Of a DNA stretch of 51,054 nt, positions 50,866 to 51,054 are shown piece by piece. Under the pieces are notes generated by a model. That model was not told the origin of the DNA. It ran no database searches and was given only the letters and a program-made list of their open reading frames with translations. Within the stretch, counting starts at the first letter, position 1. Every line of letters begins with the position of its first letter. Source of the DNA: Thalassotalea sp. ND16A. GTDB lineage: Bacteria; Pseudomonadota; Gammaproteobacteria; Enterobacterales; Alteromonadaceae. The stretch spans positions 1-51,054 of the forward strand of contig NZ_JQDZ01000008.1 of assembly GCF_000764205.1 (NCBI RefSeq). Reading direction: 5' to 3'. Made by a program: the position numbers and the translations under genes.

Positions 50866-51054
50866 ATTAGTTATCATGCAATTTGTGTGGGCACTCACAT
50901 TGAGATTAATTTACATAGTCCTTCGGGACACATAATTACTTAATGATGAATGAACACACAAACATATTAGTCAGGATTTATTTTAGCGATAAAGAATGAT
51001 TAGTACGTTTTAGTTATTGCGCTTCGACTTCGGTTGAGGTGTGAGTAACGAAAC
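50866..51054 (+). other. rRNA operon leader, continuing beyond the window
   Basis: The remaining 189 bases are 16S leader; the conserved 16S 5' sequence (GAAGAGTTTGAT) has not yet appeared at the right edge. The rRNA genes therefore start outside the window. Confidence 0.8.

Overview
The window is a contiguous chromosomal segment of a marine gammaproteobacterium, most likely in the order Alteromonadales and close to Colwellia or Thalassotalea. This placement is inferred from gene order, moderate A+T content and protein sequences; no database search was possible. Almost everything is housekeeping or common metabolism, and I see no phage, integrase, transposase, CRISPR array or obvious defence system.

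Layout. (1) 1-3.7 kb: end of an upstream unit, a DUF2065 membrane protein, purA and a short malic enzyme, with three intergenic copies of a dispersed repeat. (2) 3.7-8.9 kb: metJ diverging from metB-metL-metF, with tandem MetJ operators between them. (3) 8.9-16.3 kb: argE diverging from argC-argB-argF-argG-argH, the last fused to a GNAT acetyltransferase domain. (4) 16.3-26.6 kb: mrcA (PBP1A) diverging from pilM-N-O-P-Q, then aroK-aroB and dam. This is the classical mrcA/pil/aro/dam block, but damX is absent. (5) 26.6-35.0 kb: a DUF2970 protein, then an accessory catabolic group: an acyl-CoA dehydrogenase, a class III CoA-transferase of the glutarate type with its LysR regulator, a frameshifted gabD, gabT and a TorF-like porin. 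(6) 35.5-37.3 kb: rpe-trpS without gph. (7) 37.3-43.2 kb: poorly characterised genes. These are an FHA-membrane protein overlapping a secreted trypsin-like protease, two tandem paralogous small proteins followed by a YjbR protein, and a Sel1-repeat protein, followed by a decayed duplicate of the YjbR/Sel1 junction. (8) 43.3-50.3 kb: prmA, dusB-fis, purH, an exported methyltransferase-like protein, purD and a membrane-anchored RRM protein. (9) 50.5 kb to the end: a two-promoter rRNA operon leader with boxB/boxA; the 16S gene itself lies beyond the window.

How the genes work together. The met genes convert aspartate and homoserine toward methionine under MetJ. The arg genes make arginine from glutamate, with the fused acetyltransferase supplying the first step. 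pilMNOPQ form the alignment and secretin parts of the type IV pilus machine. The gab/CoA-transferase group fits degradation of 5-aminovalerate or GABA and of glutarate. purA, purH and purD are purine synthesis genes.

The parts most worth a second look are the protease/FHA pair, the paralogous pair, the decayed duplication, the single-base gabD frameshift, the intergenic repeat families (including three different 7-bp tandem repeats) and two proteins with unexpected cell locations: an exported methyltransferase fold and a membrane-anchored RRM. I found nothing I would call a clearly new system.
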